Shown here piece by piece: positions 1-8,874 of a DNA stretch of 22,507 nt; position 1 is the first letter of the stretch, and each line of letters begins with the position of its first letter. The notes under the pieces are model-generated. The model had not been told where the DNA came from. It worked only from the letters and a program-made list of their open reading frames with translations, and ran no database searches. The DNA is taken from NCBI GenBank assembly GCA_036244855.1, contig BQKZ01001454.1, positions 41,037 through 63,543 on the forward strand. The letters are read 5' to 3'. The translations under genes were made by a program, and so were the position numbers. This DNA is from Temnopleurus reevesii. Taxonomy: Eukaryota > Echinodermata > Echinoidea > Temnopleuroida > Temnopleuridae.

Positions 1-620
1 ATTTAACGGTCAAATTCAAATTTTCAAAAGAATTCGCTCGTAGAAAATTATGCTATGATCTTGAAATGTGTATAGAAACTATATGTCATGGTATATATCC
101 CCAAAATTCACATTTCTTTAATCTTTACCAAAACTATACACGGGCTTTAACATTGTTTCTATTGGAAATTATACTTGTTTAAATGCAATTGAGCAAGACA
201 TACATCTGAGTTGAAATGTACAAAAATAGAAGAATATTTTATTTGCACACACCAAAGGGTAATTAAGGTCATATAAATCCAATAAAATATATTATAGTAT
301 TTAACATCAACACAACAATAAATTTTGAAGTGTTTTAAAACAAAATACCATAGAATTGAACATTTTAATATATCAACCTTGAGCAAAGCATTTAGAAAAG
401 GTGAAGTACAAAATTTTGAAGAAAAAAAAGTCACAACAAAAAAAATATCAACATACAAGTCCAATTCAGTTTACTTTCCAAGACCCTACTTTACCTTCAA
501 ACATCTCCATTTACAGATTGTTCGCAGATGAGAGCTTTTAATTTTACCACTGAATTTTATGATTCTGATGATGACATGATTGTTTTAGAACAATGTTATG
601 TTCATACTCGGACCATCCTT

Positions 621-845
621 AATAGGCCGGTTTACTAATTAAAATTAATGCAAATTTCTTGCTATCAAACTTAGTAATGTAGTATTCTTTAAACCAGAAG
701 GAAACAATTGAATGTAATTAATTGGCATCCAGCAGGTAAATATTAATTATATTATTGCTATGTCAGCTTTTGAGTTGCCAAGAACAATGTTTGTATGTAA
801 AGAACGCATAAAATTTGCTCCATATGATTAGTAAACCTGTCTATT
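621..845. mobile_element. MITE with GGTTTACTAAT inverted ends, about 225 bp
   Basis: The left end AATAGGCCGGTTTACTAAT and the reverse complement of the right end, AATAGACAGGTTTACTAAT, match at 17 of 19 bases. A related single end occurs near 20551, sharing GGTTTACTAAT and AATTTTATGCG, so this is a dispersed family. It is non-coding, and no clear target duplication was seen. Confidence 0.7.
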
Positions 846-870
846 GAGCTCTGGGATGTATTATGCACTG

Positions 871-898
871 TAATATGTAATATGTAATATGTAATATG
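871..898. repeat. Heptamer tandem repeat (TAATATG)4
   Basis: Four perfect head-to-tail TAATATG units, directly downstream of the 621-845 element. Confidence 0.95.
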
Positions 899-2037
899 CA
901 CTGTCTCGTATCAGTTTTTACCAATGTTTTAGATTACAAATAGGTCTCAGTATGCAAGAAAGATGGCAATAAATGAATTAAGGTAATTCTTCTTTAGCCG
1001 AATCCATTGAGACCACACAATATGTTCAATTTAGGAGAAATTGGACTTAGAAGATGTAAAAAACACTGACTTTACATGAATTGTTCCAAAAGAAATCACA
1101 ACAACTTGGGCAATCATTTGACTCAGGCAGATTTGACTGTTTATAAGTTCATGAAAGCAGATTCACCTGAAACAGGGATTGTCTGCATGTGGGGACCAAT
1201 AAAATAGAAATAATAAGTTGTTGGTAACGTAGAAGAAGGCACTTGCAAAACATTGGCAACACACATTTACCACCATTATTTTACTCTTGTGAATTACTAC
1301 AAACTTCTCATCAGCATAGATTTTACAGGCACAGATCTGTCAAAATAACAATCTTCGAATTCATGTCATCCTATTAGGAAACATGTGGACATGACCTCAG
1401 AAGGCTAAACTAAACTGAACTGATCATGGATGGATTTGTAAAAATTTCAGCACCAAACCAATGTTAAACAATTCACATCTAGTATCTGCACATACATGAT
1501 ACCTTACATTCGCAACGATTTGGATAGTGCAGGTACAGATTTGCTTGGTACATGTTCATGAATGCAATAGCCTGCCAATCATTTGTGCAGCTTTGAGAAA
1601 ACCCAAATACATATCCGATACATTTTCCAACAATCATTCCTCGCTTTTTAAATACAGGCTTTGCAAACACCTATTACAATATATTTAAACCAAGATTCTG
1701 TGCATCAACTCACTTGTCAATCACTTAAATGAATAGATGTTTTATTAACAAGAGCAAAGCCCCAAACTTTTAAGACTGAAAGAGAAGGATGATAATGCTA
1801 AAAAAGAGTGAAGAAAAATATCTACCTTAGAAATTTGCTGTACAATTATCTTGAAAAACCATAAAATTATAGCCAAGTTCAGTCAACGAGAAAGTAAATT
1901 CCTATTGTCTTTCATCAACTACAACAAACAAATCTGTTAGATGATTGACTGGTGATGGCACATTCAGAATCATGTTGTGCAAAGATTTATGGGCCATGCA
2001 AAGGTAACCTAACTAAAAATCGAAAAAAAAAGTGCTA

Positions 2038-2195
2038 CAGTGGCACCTCATTATGAAGAGCACTGATTTAACAAAACTCATAACAAGGCAATTTTTCTGA
2101 TCGCACCTCTACATTGTAAATTTGGCCCTGATATAACAAAGTAAAAGAGGGAATTTCTCTTGTACCGAGAATCCCGTTATGATAAGGTTCCACTG
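2038..2195. mobile_element. pogo/Tigger-type MITE, 158 bp, TA target
   Basis: The ends are CAGTGGCACCTCATTATGAA on the left and, in reverse complement on the right, CAGTGGAACCTTATCATAAC. These resemble the CAGTNGAACCTCNNTAT termini of pogo/Tigger elements in the Tc1/mariner superfamily. TA flanks both ends (2036-2037 and 2196-2197), as expected. There is no transposase frame, so it is non-autonomous. Confidence 0.75.
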
Positions 2196-3085
2196 TACAT
2201 CTAGTATACATTGGCCCTATTTAGATACCTCCTGAACTGCATTAATGGAATCATGTCAATTTAGACAATCTCTAGTCAACACATTCAGCGTCTCACATTC
2301 AATGAAAATAAAGTTACTCAAGTAGTGCTACAGTTGCTAAGTGACTTGACAAAATAGTATACATTTAATATGCGTAACGATTTCTTATTGACTCTGAAAA
2401 CACGGCTCACAGGCTCTCAATGAATTTGGGTCAATTATTGCAACTTAGACTTATGTTTATACACAAAGCCATTACTGTTAGTCAAAACCACAATACCACT
2501 ACTGTCTACTGAGTACTTTTACATTACTACATATACCCCTAAAAAATCAGTTGCTGTGAAACTGTAAATACAGTAATAAAAAATTGTTAGCACTTTAAAT
2601 AGAGCAACCATTATCAATGTATATTTGAAGATCACACATAAATCTGCATTTAATGCAGCAAGACAATACAGAGACATGTATACAAGAACAAACAAACTCT
2701 AGAATTATCAAAGATGTATAAAATATGTATGCAGAAAAATATGTACACTTTAGTACCTGCTATGCTTTTTACTGAAATCCAGCACATATACAATTTACAT
2801 TTCACATATCAATGGTGTACACTGTGTACACATGTACGACCCATTGTTAAAATTACTGCACAACACATTGTCAGAGTTTAAAAATACATTTTTTTTTACA
2901 CTACACTGGAAATTCAGCATAAGAAGTGGCTTGGTACCATAAAAATGCCTTGTTATCATGTTTTAGCAGGATAGAAATACAAAAAGACAGAAAGAGGTGA
3001 ATTATCTCCTTATAAAACCAGTAGTAGTATGTCAGATCTCATAATACCAAGATTCTACTGTACATAGAAATGGAGCTCTATATAA

Positions 3086-3400
3086 ATGTCAATATTATTA
3101 TTATTAATAATTATGATAATAGATGCAATTTATACAGCGCACATATCCACTCTGCGGAGTGCTCAAAGCGCTTTGCATTATTATTACCCTGGCTTTAGCC
3201 CGGCGTACACCAGCGCACATGGCATTTCAAAGAATAAATATTCCTACCAGGTACCCATTCACCTCACCTGGGTTGAGTGCAGCACAATGTGGATCAATTT
3301 CTTGCTAAAGGAAATTGACGCCATGGGTAGGATTCGAGCCTACGGCCCTCGCATTGAAAGGCGAGAGTCAGAAACACTGCACCACACGCACCTCCACTTC
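3086..3400 (-). mobile_element. tRNA-derived SINE with (ATT)n tail
   Basis: On the minus strand the head contains an A-box-like GTGGTGCAGTGT (3385-3374) and a B-box GGCTCGAATCC (3340-3330). Between them is an anticodon-arm-like CTCGC/GCGAG stem around CTTTCAAT, which fits a pol III promoter of tRNA origin. The body runs to a 3' part containing AAAGCGCTTTGAGCACTC and GTGCGCTGTATAAAT, a tail type widespread in invertebrate deuterostome repeats, and ends in an ATT-rich microsatellite near 3086-3115. Exact ends and target duplication were not resolved. The 118-codon plus-strand frame here is a by-product. Confidence 0.7.
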
Positions 3401-4514
3401 TTATTGAAGGAGACATTTACATTTATCCTTATGTCCCTCTAAATGAAACTTTCAGAAAAATATGTTCAGGTATGCTCTTTAGGAGATCTTCAAACCTGGG
3501 GTTTATAGCCATTCAAGTAAAGACAGATATTTTTATACACAAAACATTGCCTTTTCAACCTTTTAATTTGCTTGAAACTAAAATAAAGTATTTCAAAATG
3601 AAGAGGTGTGGACTTGAAAGTGAAGAGTTTTTACATCTCTCCATATACTGGAATTGCATTCATGACTAAAGCCAGTGAACAAGTAACGGTTTCAATATCG
3701 GTCTGTTTTGTTTAGAACCACCCAGTCCCAGTTGGTAAAAAAAAAAGCCTAAAGAAAAAGAATCCACCCCCACACCCAACAAAACAGGTTTGATACTTTC
3801 ATACTTCATATTCATATTTTAGCAGACCATATAAGAAAACATACTAATATGAATCTAAAGACCAGTTCATATAGATGAATACTTTTTCAATACACAATCA
3901 ATTTTTTAATTACTTGAGAGACTTTTTGCACATGATAAGAGCATGCTTCCCAAGAATGATTATGACTGGTTTCTGAAGAACAATGGGCTGATGGGATACC
4001 AGTCTGTGAGGCTGAGAAAATGGAAATGGGAATGTATATATCTTGAAAGTCTCACAGGCAATTAAAAAATGGTTGTGTAATGAAAATGTTTTCTTTGGTA
4101 TTTCATCTCTATCACTCACATGGATCTTTTTCAGGATAGAGACCAATTCATTCCTAATATCATGCGATGATGGATAATCACATACAGGAATATCTGTATT
4201 AAGCTTTTTTTTTCTTGATTTTCTAGCACAATTTTATAGAAAATTGTTTGCAAAGACCAAGACAGATGTATGAACGAAAACAATGTGCAATTTGTGAACA
4301 AATTTGAAAATAAAAGTTCTTCATGTTTCTATGGTCAAAATTGACAAATGATGAACAAATATGGAGGAATGTTATGCATACATGTACATAAAGGGATATC
4401 TTGCACACTGAATAAATTCATAGTCACGATTGACATTAATTATTTGAGTACATTTGCTTAGTAACACCTGATCAAAGCTACTCTCTGGAATTTACACTGT
4501 TATCATTTGTCAAT

Positions 4515-4855
4515 GGGTGACTTCAAGTACGATGTGGAACACTGGTGTTGGTGTTGCAGCAACACCAACACCAGCCTCAACACCAAACCTGAAGTCTGTC
4601 GGTGTTGGGGTTGACCTCGCAAGATTCTGACGTATTGCCGGTCGCTCGTGTTGGTTGCTAGTGTTGAATGTCGTCTGCTGAACCGAGGATCACGGTCGGT
4701 GTTGACGTCACTCGGTATCGTGGCTGGTGTTGGGCGATTGATACAGTGATCGTATCGCTTCTGTAAACTGACCAACGGTGTTGGAGCTCGTTTCACGGGC
4801 CGATCTGCTCTCTCAACACCAACACCAACACCGCACACCGTACTTGAAGTCACCC
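4515..4855. mobile_element. GC-rich MITE with GGTGTT-type internal repeats, 341 bp
   Basis: The terminal inverted repeats begin GGGTGACTTCAAGTACG on both sides, 17 of 17 identical, and continue with one mismatch. AAT flanks both ends (4512-4514 and 4856-4858), suggesting a 3-bp target duplication. The interior is clearly GC-richer than its surroundings and carries many GGTGTT/AACACC units at both ends. A 122-codon minus-strand frame runs through it, but it simply translates the element and is not a gene. Confidence 0.85.
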
Positions 4856-4876
4856 AATGAGACAAAAACATGGTGT

Positions 4877-4882
4877 TTTATT
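4877..4882 (-). promoter_or_regulatory. Candidate distal poly(A) signal AATAAA for stonin
   Basis: This is a canonical AATAAA on the minus strand about 1.2 kb after the stonin stop codon, just past the tail-copy array and just before the 341-bp GC-rich element. If used, the 3' UTR would include copies B-D and both foldback elements. Confidence 0.3.
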
Positions 4883-5121
4883 GAACAAGTCTATTCAAAA
4901 TGTCTTTGACAATTGAAGTGAACAATACAAAATTTGGATAAAGTGATGCAATTTAGATTATGTTTTTTGAAATTATGTTTTGAGGAACAAAGAAGGTCTG
5001 GAGAAAGCCTGATAGGTATTCTCTATCTGCATCTGTAACTCAAACCTCTAATATTCTATCCCATTGTAGACAAGTAACAGGTGCATTGTCATTGAATGAT
5101 TGATGCCTGATGTGAGCTCCT

Positions 5122-5193
5122 TCACTTCTGAAGACACATATGATCATCGTCCGTTGGAGAATGCCAAATGTAGTTCTCCTAAATCTGCACCTG
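5122..5193 (-). pseudogene. Stonin C-terminal tail, tandem copy D (broken)
   Basis: This is the most diverged tail copy, 72 nt, with a 9-nt in-frame deletion relative to the others and an in-frame TAG four codons after the start of the core (QVQI-stop-ENYIW). It ends CLQK-TGA. Upstream it shares with copy C the in-frame leader GIYSRPWYRIQV and the sequence CCTGGTAGAAGGTAT. The internal stop suggests it is decayed. Its spacer, without transposons, provides the ancestral empty site for the element inserted next to copy C. Confidence 0.7.
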
Positions 5194-5313
5194 AATCCTG
5201 TACCAAGGCCTACTGTATATACCTTCTACCAGGTCCTCTTCAATGTTGCAGGCACCAAATATGCCCATCAAAGAATGAGGAAAAAAAAGGCAATGTTTTT
5301 CTCCAAACCCTAT

Positions 5314-5394
5314 TCACTGCTGAAGGCACCTACCAGGAGCATCATCCTTGTCCGCTGGAGAATGTCTAATGTAGTTCTCCCCGATCTGCACTTG
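5314..5394 (-). pseudogene. Stonin C-terminal tail, tandem copy C (open, diverged)
   Basis: This is a third copy of the 27-codon tail, again 81 nt with no indels. It reads QVQIGENYIRHSPADKDD, then APGRCLQQ and TGA. Homology extends upstream in frame: GIYSRSWYKIQV aligns with the RIRYMSRYEYQV that closes the muHD in the real exon. A possible acceptor, TTTACAG, ends at 5414 and would join in frame to the cryptic donor at 6157/6156 of the terminal exon. Its spacer towards copy B is interrupted by two foldback elements. Whether it is expressed cannot be told from the sequence. Confidence 0.7.
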
Positions 5395-5434
5395 GATCTT
5401 ATACCAAGACCTACTGTAAATACCTTCTACCAGG

Positions 5435-5598
5435 GTTTTGTTTCATAAAGGTCTGTGTAGATCTATCTACCACTGTATGATCGACTGGTGATCCGTTCTC
5501 GCACTCAATGATAATTCCTGGCGCTGAATCGCACCGGTCACCAATTGTTTCTACAGTGAGTCGTGTGTATATCTATGCAAATATTCATTAAACACAAC
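5435..5598. mobile_element. Second foldback MITE, 164 bp, CCAGG target duplication
   Basis: The left end GTTTTGTTTCAT and the right end (reverse complement GTTGTGTTTAAT) match at 10 of 12 bases. CCAGG flanks both sides (5430-5434 and 5599-5603). Copy D keeps the uninterrupted site, CTTCTACCAGGTCCTCTTCA, near 5224-5243. Size, target and internal motifs (CGACTGGT, GCGCTGAAT) resemble the 167-bp element 35 bp away, so the two are probably related families. Confidence 0.75.
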
Positions 5599-5633
5599 CC
5601 AGGACCTCTTCAAGGTTGCAGGCACCAACCAGG

Positions 5634-5800
5634 GCAGTGTTTCACCAAGATAGGAAAGACTTTACGCACGACTTTACGTTCGACTGGTACCCCTTCTTGT
5701 GCGTAATAATTCATGATAGTGCGCGCATTCAGCGCAAGAATTGATACCAGTCGAAAGTAAAGTTGTGCGTAACTTTAAGAACGACTTGGTGAAACACCTC
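5634..5800. mobile_element. Foldback MITE, 167 bp, CCAGG target duplication
   Basis: The ends are long imperfect inverted repeats: GCAGTGTTTCACCAAG on the left pairs with CTTGGTGAAACACCTC on the right, and pairing extends inward through a GACTTTACG-type segment and CGACTGGTA/TACCAGTCG, so most of the element can fold on itself. CCAGG flanks both sides (5629-5633 and 5801-5805). The matching spacer between tail copies A and B, near 5985-6014, reads CACCAACCAGGCGCATCATA without the element and so records the empty site. There is no coding capacity. I do not assign a superfamily. Confidence 0.85.
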
Positions 5801-5851
5801 CCAGGCATATCATCAAATGAGGAAATCCTAATTACATTGGAGACAATCTTG

Positions 5852-5857
5852 TTTAAT
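5852..5857 (-). promoter_or_regulatory. Candidate poly(A) signal ATTAAA for stonin
   Basis: ATTAAA on the minus strand lies 209 nt after the stonin stop codon, inside the 3' part of tail copy B. An AATAAA further downstream (4882-4877) would give a 3' UTR of about 1.2 kb containing all tail copies. Neither can be chosen over the other from sequence alone. Confidence 0.35.
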
Positions 5858-5869
5858 ACAAGAAACTCA

Positions 5870-5950
5870 TCACTGTTGAATACACCTACCAGGAACATCA
5901 TCAGCGTCCACTGGAGAGTGTCTGATGTAGTTATCATCAATCTGCACCTG
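5870..5950 (-). pseudogene. Stonin C-terminal tail, tandem copy B (open, nearly identical)
   Basis: This 81-nt stretch repeats the last 27 codons of the stonin terminal exon. It differs at 2 bases, one silent and one changing Glu to Asp, and ends with the same in-frame TGA (5872-5870). It lies 196 bp downstream of the original in the direction of transcription, so it falls in the 3' UTR or 3' flank. Upstream of the core the repeat continues with GGTGTTTACCACCTTGAAGA but lacks about 20 bp found in copies C and D. That shifts the frame, so the preceding sequence is not in frame with the core. A possible acceptor, AAACAG, directly precedes GTGCAG. It may be a dead partial duplication, an alternative terminal exon, or conserved 3' UTR sequence. 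Confidence 0.75.
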
Positions 5951-6065
5951 TTTATATCTTCTACTAGCAACTCTTCAAGGTGGTAAACACCAACCAGGCG
6001 CATCATAGAATGAGGAAATTCCTGATTATATTGAAAAAAGGGCAATCTTTTTCCCCTAACACTAT

Positions 6066-6346
6066 TCACTGTTGAATACACCTACCAGGAACATCATCAG
6101 CATCCACTGGAGAGTGTCTGATGTAGTTATCCTCAATCTGCACCTGGTATTCATACCTGGACATATACCGTATCCTCTTCTCTGGAGACTTCTCACTGGA
6201 GACGGCCAGGGACCGCACTGTGGTCTTGGAGGCGGTGGTATGAGGGGTGTGATATTCTACCTCGATGGCGCGGGAAAAGGTCTTGCTGGCTTCACTAAGA
6301 GAAATGAGGTTCAGGTGGCACTTCAGAATGTAGGTGGATGGATGAC
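6066..6346 (-). CDS. STON2: Stonin, terminal coding exon with stop codon
   Basis: This exon encodes the end of the muHD and a short C-terminal tail. The acceptor is a T-rich tract ending CAATAG (AG at 6348-6347), phase 1. It reads GHPSTYILKCHLNL, then a segment containing EVEYHTP and TTASKTTVRSLAV, and then SRYEYQV, where known stonin muHDs end. A 24-residue tail follows and ends PGRCIQQ before TGA at 6068-6066. The last 27 codons (6146-6066) are repeated downstream at 5950-5870, 5394-5314 and 5193-5122. The exon also contains a donor-like CCAG|GTATGA at 6157/6156 that could divert splicing to a downstream copy. With the other exons the product is at least 955 residues, similar to vertebrate stonin-2 (about 900). 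Confidence 0.9.
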
Positions 6347-6692
6347 CTATTGCATTGAGAAATGAAAGGAAATACAAAAGTAGACAGACCTTCATCAATT
6401 TCTACAGTTGTGACAAGAAAAATATACCATAATTATGCATACACTAAAAATGCACTTAAGTGTCATATAAACAACATTTCAAAGGAAAGGCCAAACAAAG
6501 TTACATATCTTTGGGCAAGTTGCACTGGGAAGTTTCACTGGGTAATTCTTTATAAAGTTTAATAATGAACATTGTTAGACAAAAAATATTGAAAGTTTAT
6601 AAAGATGTCATATTTCAATTACAACTTATGTCCACATGAAATATTCAGCAAAAGATAAAAATCAATTTATGATCTGATTTCCATACAGAGTA

Positions 6693-6891
6693 CTGTATAA
6701 GCTAATATTTTAGCGTACAGATATTTTCGCGATTTCAGACCAGTTTGACAAATTGGCGTGTTGTTGTTTTCACGTTTTTGACAGTGTTTGTACACAAATT
6801 AATGTGCACCGAATAGAGTGGAGATGTTCGTGAGGCCGCAACTGCAAAATTAGCGAAAATAAAATCACCACAAATATTTCAGCTTATATAG
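6693..6891. mobile_element. CTGTATAAGC MITE, copy 1 (199 bp, TA target)
   Basis: The ends are CTGTATAAGCTAATATTTT and, on the opposite strand, CTATATAAGCTGAAATATTT, flanked by TA (6691-6692 and 6892-6893). The interior shares long blocks such as TTGGCGTGTTGTTGTTTTCA and AATTAGCGAAAATAAAA with the inverted copy at 10205-10390. Non-coding. Confidence 0.85.
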
Positions 6892-7700
6892 TATATAATG
6901 TATCTAGCCAAAGGTGTCTATTCTTCCAGAATACTTCTGATCCGGATGATAGGAGTAAAGCTCACATCCCAATAAGACTCTCACTAATAGTAATAGGAAT
7001 CAGACTTTTCAATAACAATTTTACATCTACTTTTCATTCCAACTTATAAATGGCATGTTTCAATACCATTGTTGTAAATCACTCTATGATAGCTTTACCA
7101 ATTATTACTTTAATTACCTGACATCCTCCTCCACATAAGTTATTGATTACTTATACCAATTATCATATCTCTTCCAATTAACTTCTGAAGTGTCCGATAA
7201 TATTGTTATTAGTTTTACATCTTTCTCTTCAAAACTTCTTAATAATTTGAGGACCCGGTAACAAAATGAGATAAATTAATAATTAATCATATTTCTTTAG
7301 TACAAACGTTGACACCGACTTGCAACTAATATTTGTCATAGCTAATGGCCTCTTTAATGTTACAACTATAATCCCCTGTCATTTCTCTCACATGTTATAC
7401 CAAACAAGTAAGTGTCACATGAAAGACAAAAAAACTTGTAAAGACTAAATTAATGCTCTCTGCAGGAACTTGTGAAACCAAATTTAGCTGGCACATGATT
7501 CCTGTTGCAGTATCTTGGGGGAAAATCAGCCACGGGAGATTCATTCTTTCACAGCACACTAATGCTCTAGGTCTATGGGATTTCCTGCTGCTCCAGGGGT
7601 GACGATTTAGATTGCTAATATGAAGGAATATTTCACCTTTTAAAACCACTTACTATAAGAAGTCTTTTCATCTGGATGTTTCATTCCTCATTACACTAAA

Positions 7701-7886
7701 GGGGTGTTGTTCAAAAGTTGCAATTGATAAAAAAATCAACTGCAAATCAGTTGCAAGATTGTAACGTGCATTTTCATTCATGCATGATATGCGCCTCTAA
7801 CCAGATGCGCATGTAAAAATGATTTTGATTGACATGTTCCAATCAACTAAAATTTGCAATCAATTGCAACTTTTGAACAACACCCC
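7701..7886. mobile_element. MITE with 28-bp perfect terminal inverted repeats, 186 bp
   Basis: Both ends begin GGGGTGTTGTTCAAAAGTTG and remain identical for 28 bp. The perfect ends suggest a fairly recent insertion. The interior is AT-rich with TTGCAAT/TTGCAAG motifs and no coding frame. Target duplication unclear. Confidence 0.85.
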
Positions 7887-8523
7887 CAGGGATACATCAA
7901 GTAGCTTAGTAAATGTAATTACATGTACTTCAGCGATCAAATTAGAAATGCATTCATGACAAAATGAAATCAGAAAATAAGTTCTTACAAAAGTTTATTG
8001 ACCTTTCTAAGTATGAGATAGTGCAGCAGCAAAAAGGAGTGAAGGAAGCAAATTGGAATGCACCTATTCACAAAAAGAAAAGTGCCATTCGTTTAAATCT
8101 GTCAAATGCAAGAAGAAGATTCTGTGACATCTTCCATGCACTGTTTGTGGTTCAGTGCATAACACTATTCTGCATAACATCGTACTTCACCCTTTGAGTG
8201 CTACCCTGGGTTGCTGGGTTTTGGGAAATTTTGTTGCATCTTCTACTTCAAAAGCTAATTAATCTTATTTAGTAATATTATGGCTTTTAATTCAATGTAT
8301 CAAAGAAAGGCCATACTTTTCTCATTCTGATTATATGGAACTGTTCTTGAAATCGTCAAATATCATTCTTTAATATACAGGGGAAAATCCGACCTCCTAT
8401 GTGGCTTTTGTAGAAGCCTGTCACCTCCAAAGGGTTAAAGGGCCTAAATGCCAATCAATTTTCACAGGACTTCATTCGCCATGATAAATATAATGGGTTG
8501 CAACTGAAACATCAGTTCACAGT

Positions 8524-8812
8524 GGCCTGTATTCTGATATCAGGTTAAACTTAAACTTGAGTCTCAATCTGTGGTTAAAGTATTGGTAGCCCAAAGGATC
8601 AAAACTTTATTTAAACTGTCTAATTCTTTATTTATGTTCACTGCTCTCTTTTCCCATGCTCTAATGATGTAGTTTTTATTCATACTATGAATGCCAAATG
8701 TGCTGGTAAGTTAAAAACCGACTGTTATAGATTCAAGCCTCTTTGGCTTCCCAAACTTAAACCACAGATTTAAACTCTAGTTTAAGTTAAACTTGACATC
8801 AGAATACGGGCC
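8524..8812. mobile_element. MITE with GGCCYGTATTCTGAT ends, 289 bp
   Basis: Long imperfect inverted repeats: the left end GGCCTGTATTCTGATATCAG and the right end in reverse complement GGCCCGTATTCTGATGTCAA. Both continue into TTTAACTTAAACT-type and ATCTGTGGTTTAA-type segments for about 55 bp. The interior is unrelated and AT-rich. It ends about 60 bp beyond the stonin 108-nt exon donor. Confidence 0.85.
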
Positions 8813-8874
8813 TAAAAGTCTATTCCTGGTCTCTCAATTCAATGACTTCAAACTATTTCAACTGGATGACTTAC

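Larger units (their letters stand above)
1..4514. other. Non-coding stretch downstream of stonin with scattered repeats
   Basis: No gene recognised. The stretch contains an inverted-repeat element (621-845), a heptamer repeat (871-898), a pogo-type MITE (2038-2195) and a tRNA-derived SINE (about 3086-3400). The rest is AT-rich with only short chance frames. I see nothing further in 900-2037, 2200-3085 or 3400-4514. Confidence 0.6.
5100..6146 (-). repeat. Tandem array of stonin last-exon 3' segments (four units A-D)
   Basis: Four direct repeats of the terminal-exon tail and its 3' flank have cores at 6146-6066 (A, the real exon end), 5950-5870 (B), 5394-5314 (C) and 5193-5122 (D). Each unit runs core, TGA, an A/T-rich stretch, a shared 'cctcatt' block and a leader of the type GGTGCCTGCAACATTGAAGA. 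A to B is 196 bp and C to D about 200 bp. B to C is about 556 bp because two inserted elements (164 and 167 bp) and their duplicated target sites fill the spacer. The leader before B lacks about 20 bp. Confidence 0.85.
6347..8874 (-). other. STON2: Stonin intron (about 2.5 kb, phase 1) carrying three MITE-like elements
   Basis: Intron between the 108-nt exon and the terminal exon, with donor GTAAGT and acceptor CAATAG. It contains inverted-repeat elements at 6693-6891, 7701-7886 and 8524-8812. The remainder is AT-rich with no recognisable coding sequence. Confidence 0.85.

Noticed and set aside
1479..1670. 63-codon minus-strand frame with several Cys residues and exon-like AG and GT borders
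   Set aside because: It looked like a possible small exon, but I recognise no domain, no partner exon and no start context, and the length is expected by chance.
2930..3065. A second possible pogo-type element ending 'ctactgtac'
   Set aside because: Only one end resembles a pogo terminus and no matching opposite end was found.
3086..3442. 118-codon plus-strand frame
   Set aside because: It lies across the tRNA-derived SINE in the antisense direction.
4503..4871. 122-codon minus-strand frame
   Set aside because: It runs from one inverted end of the GC-rich MITE to the other; the protein is just the translated AACACC repeats and ends.
5674..6081. 135-codon minus-strand frame overlapping the tail copies
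   Set aside because: It reads copy B out of frame relative to the true tail and runs into the foldback element. Frame comparison between repeat units shows that the QVQI...CIQQ frame is the homologous one.
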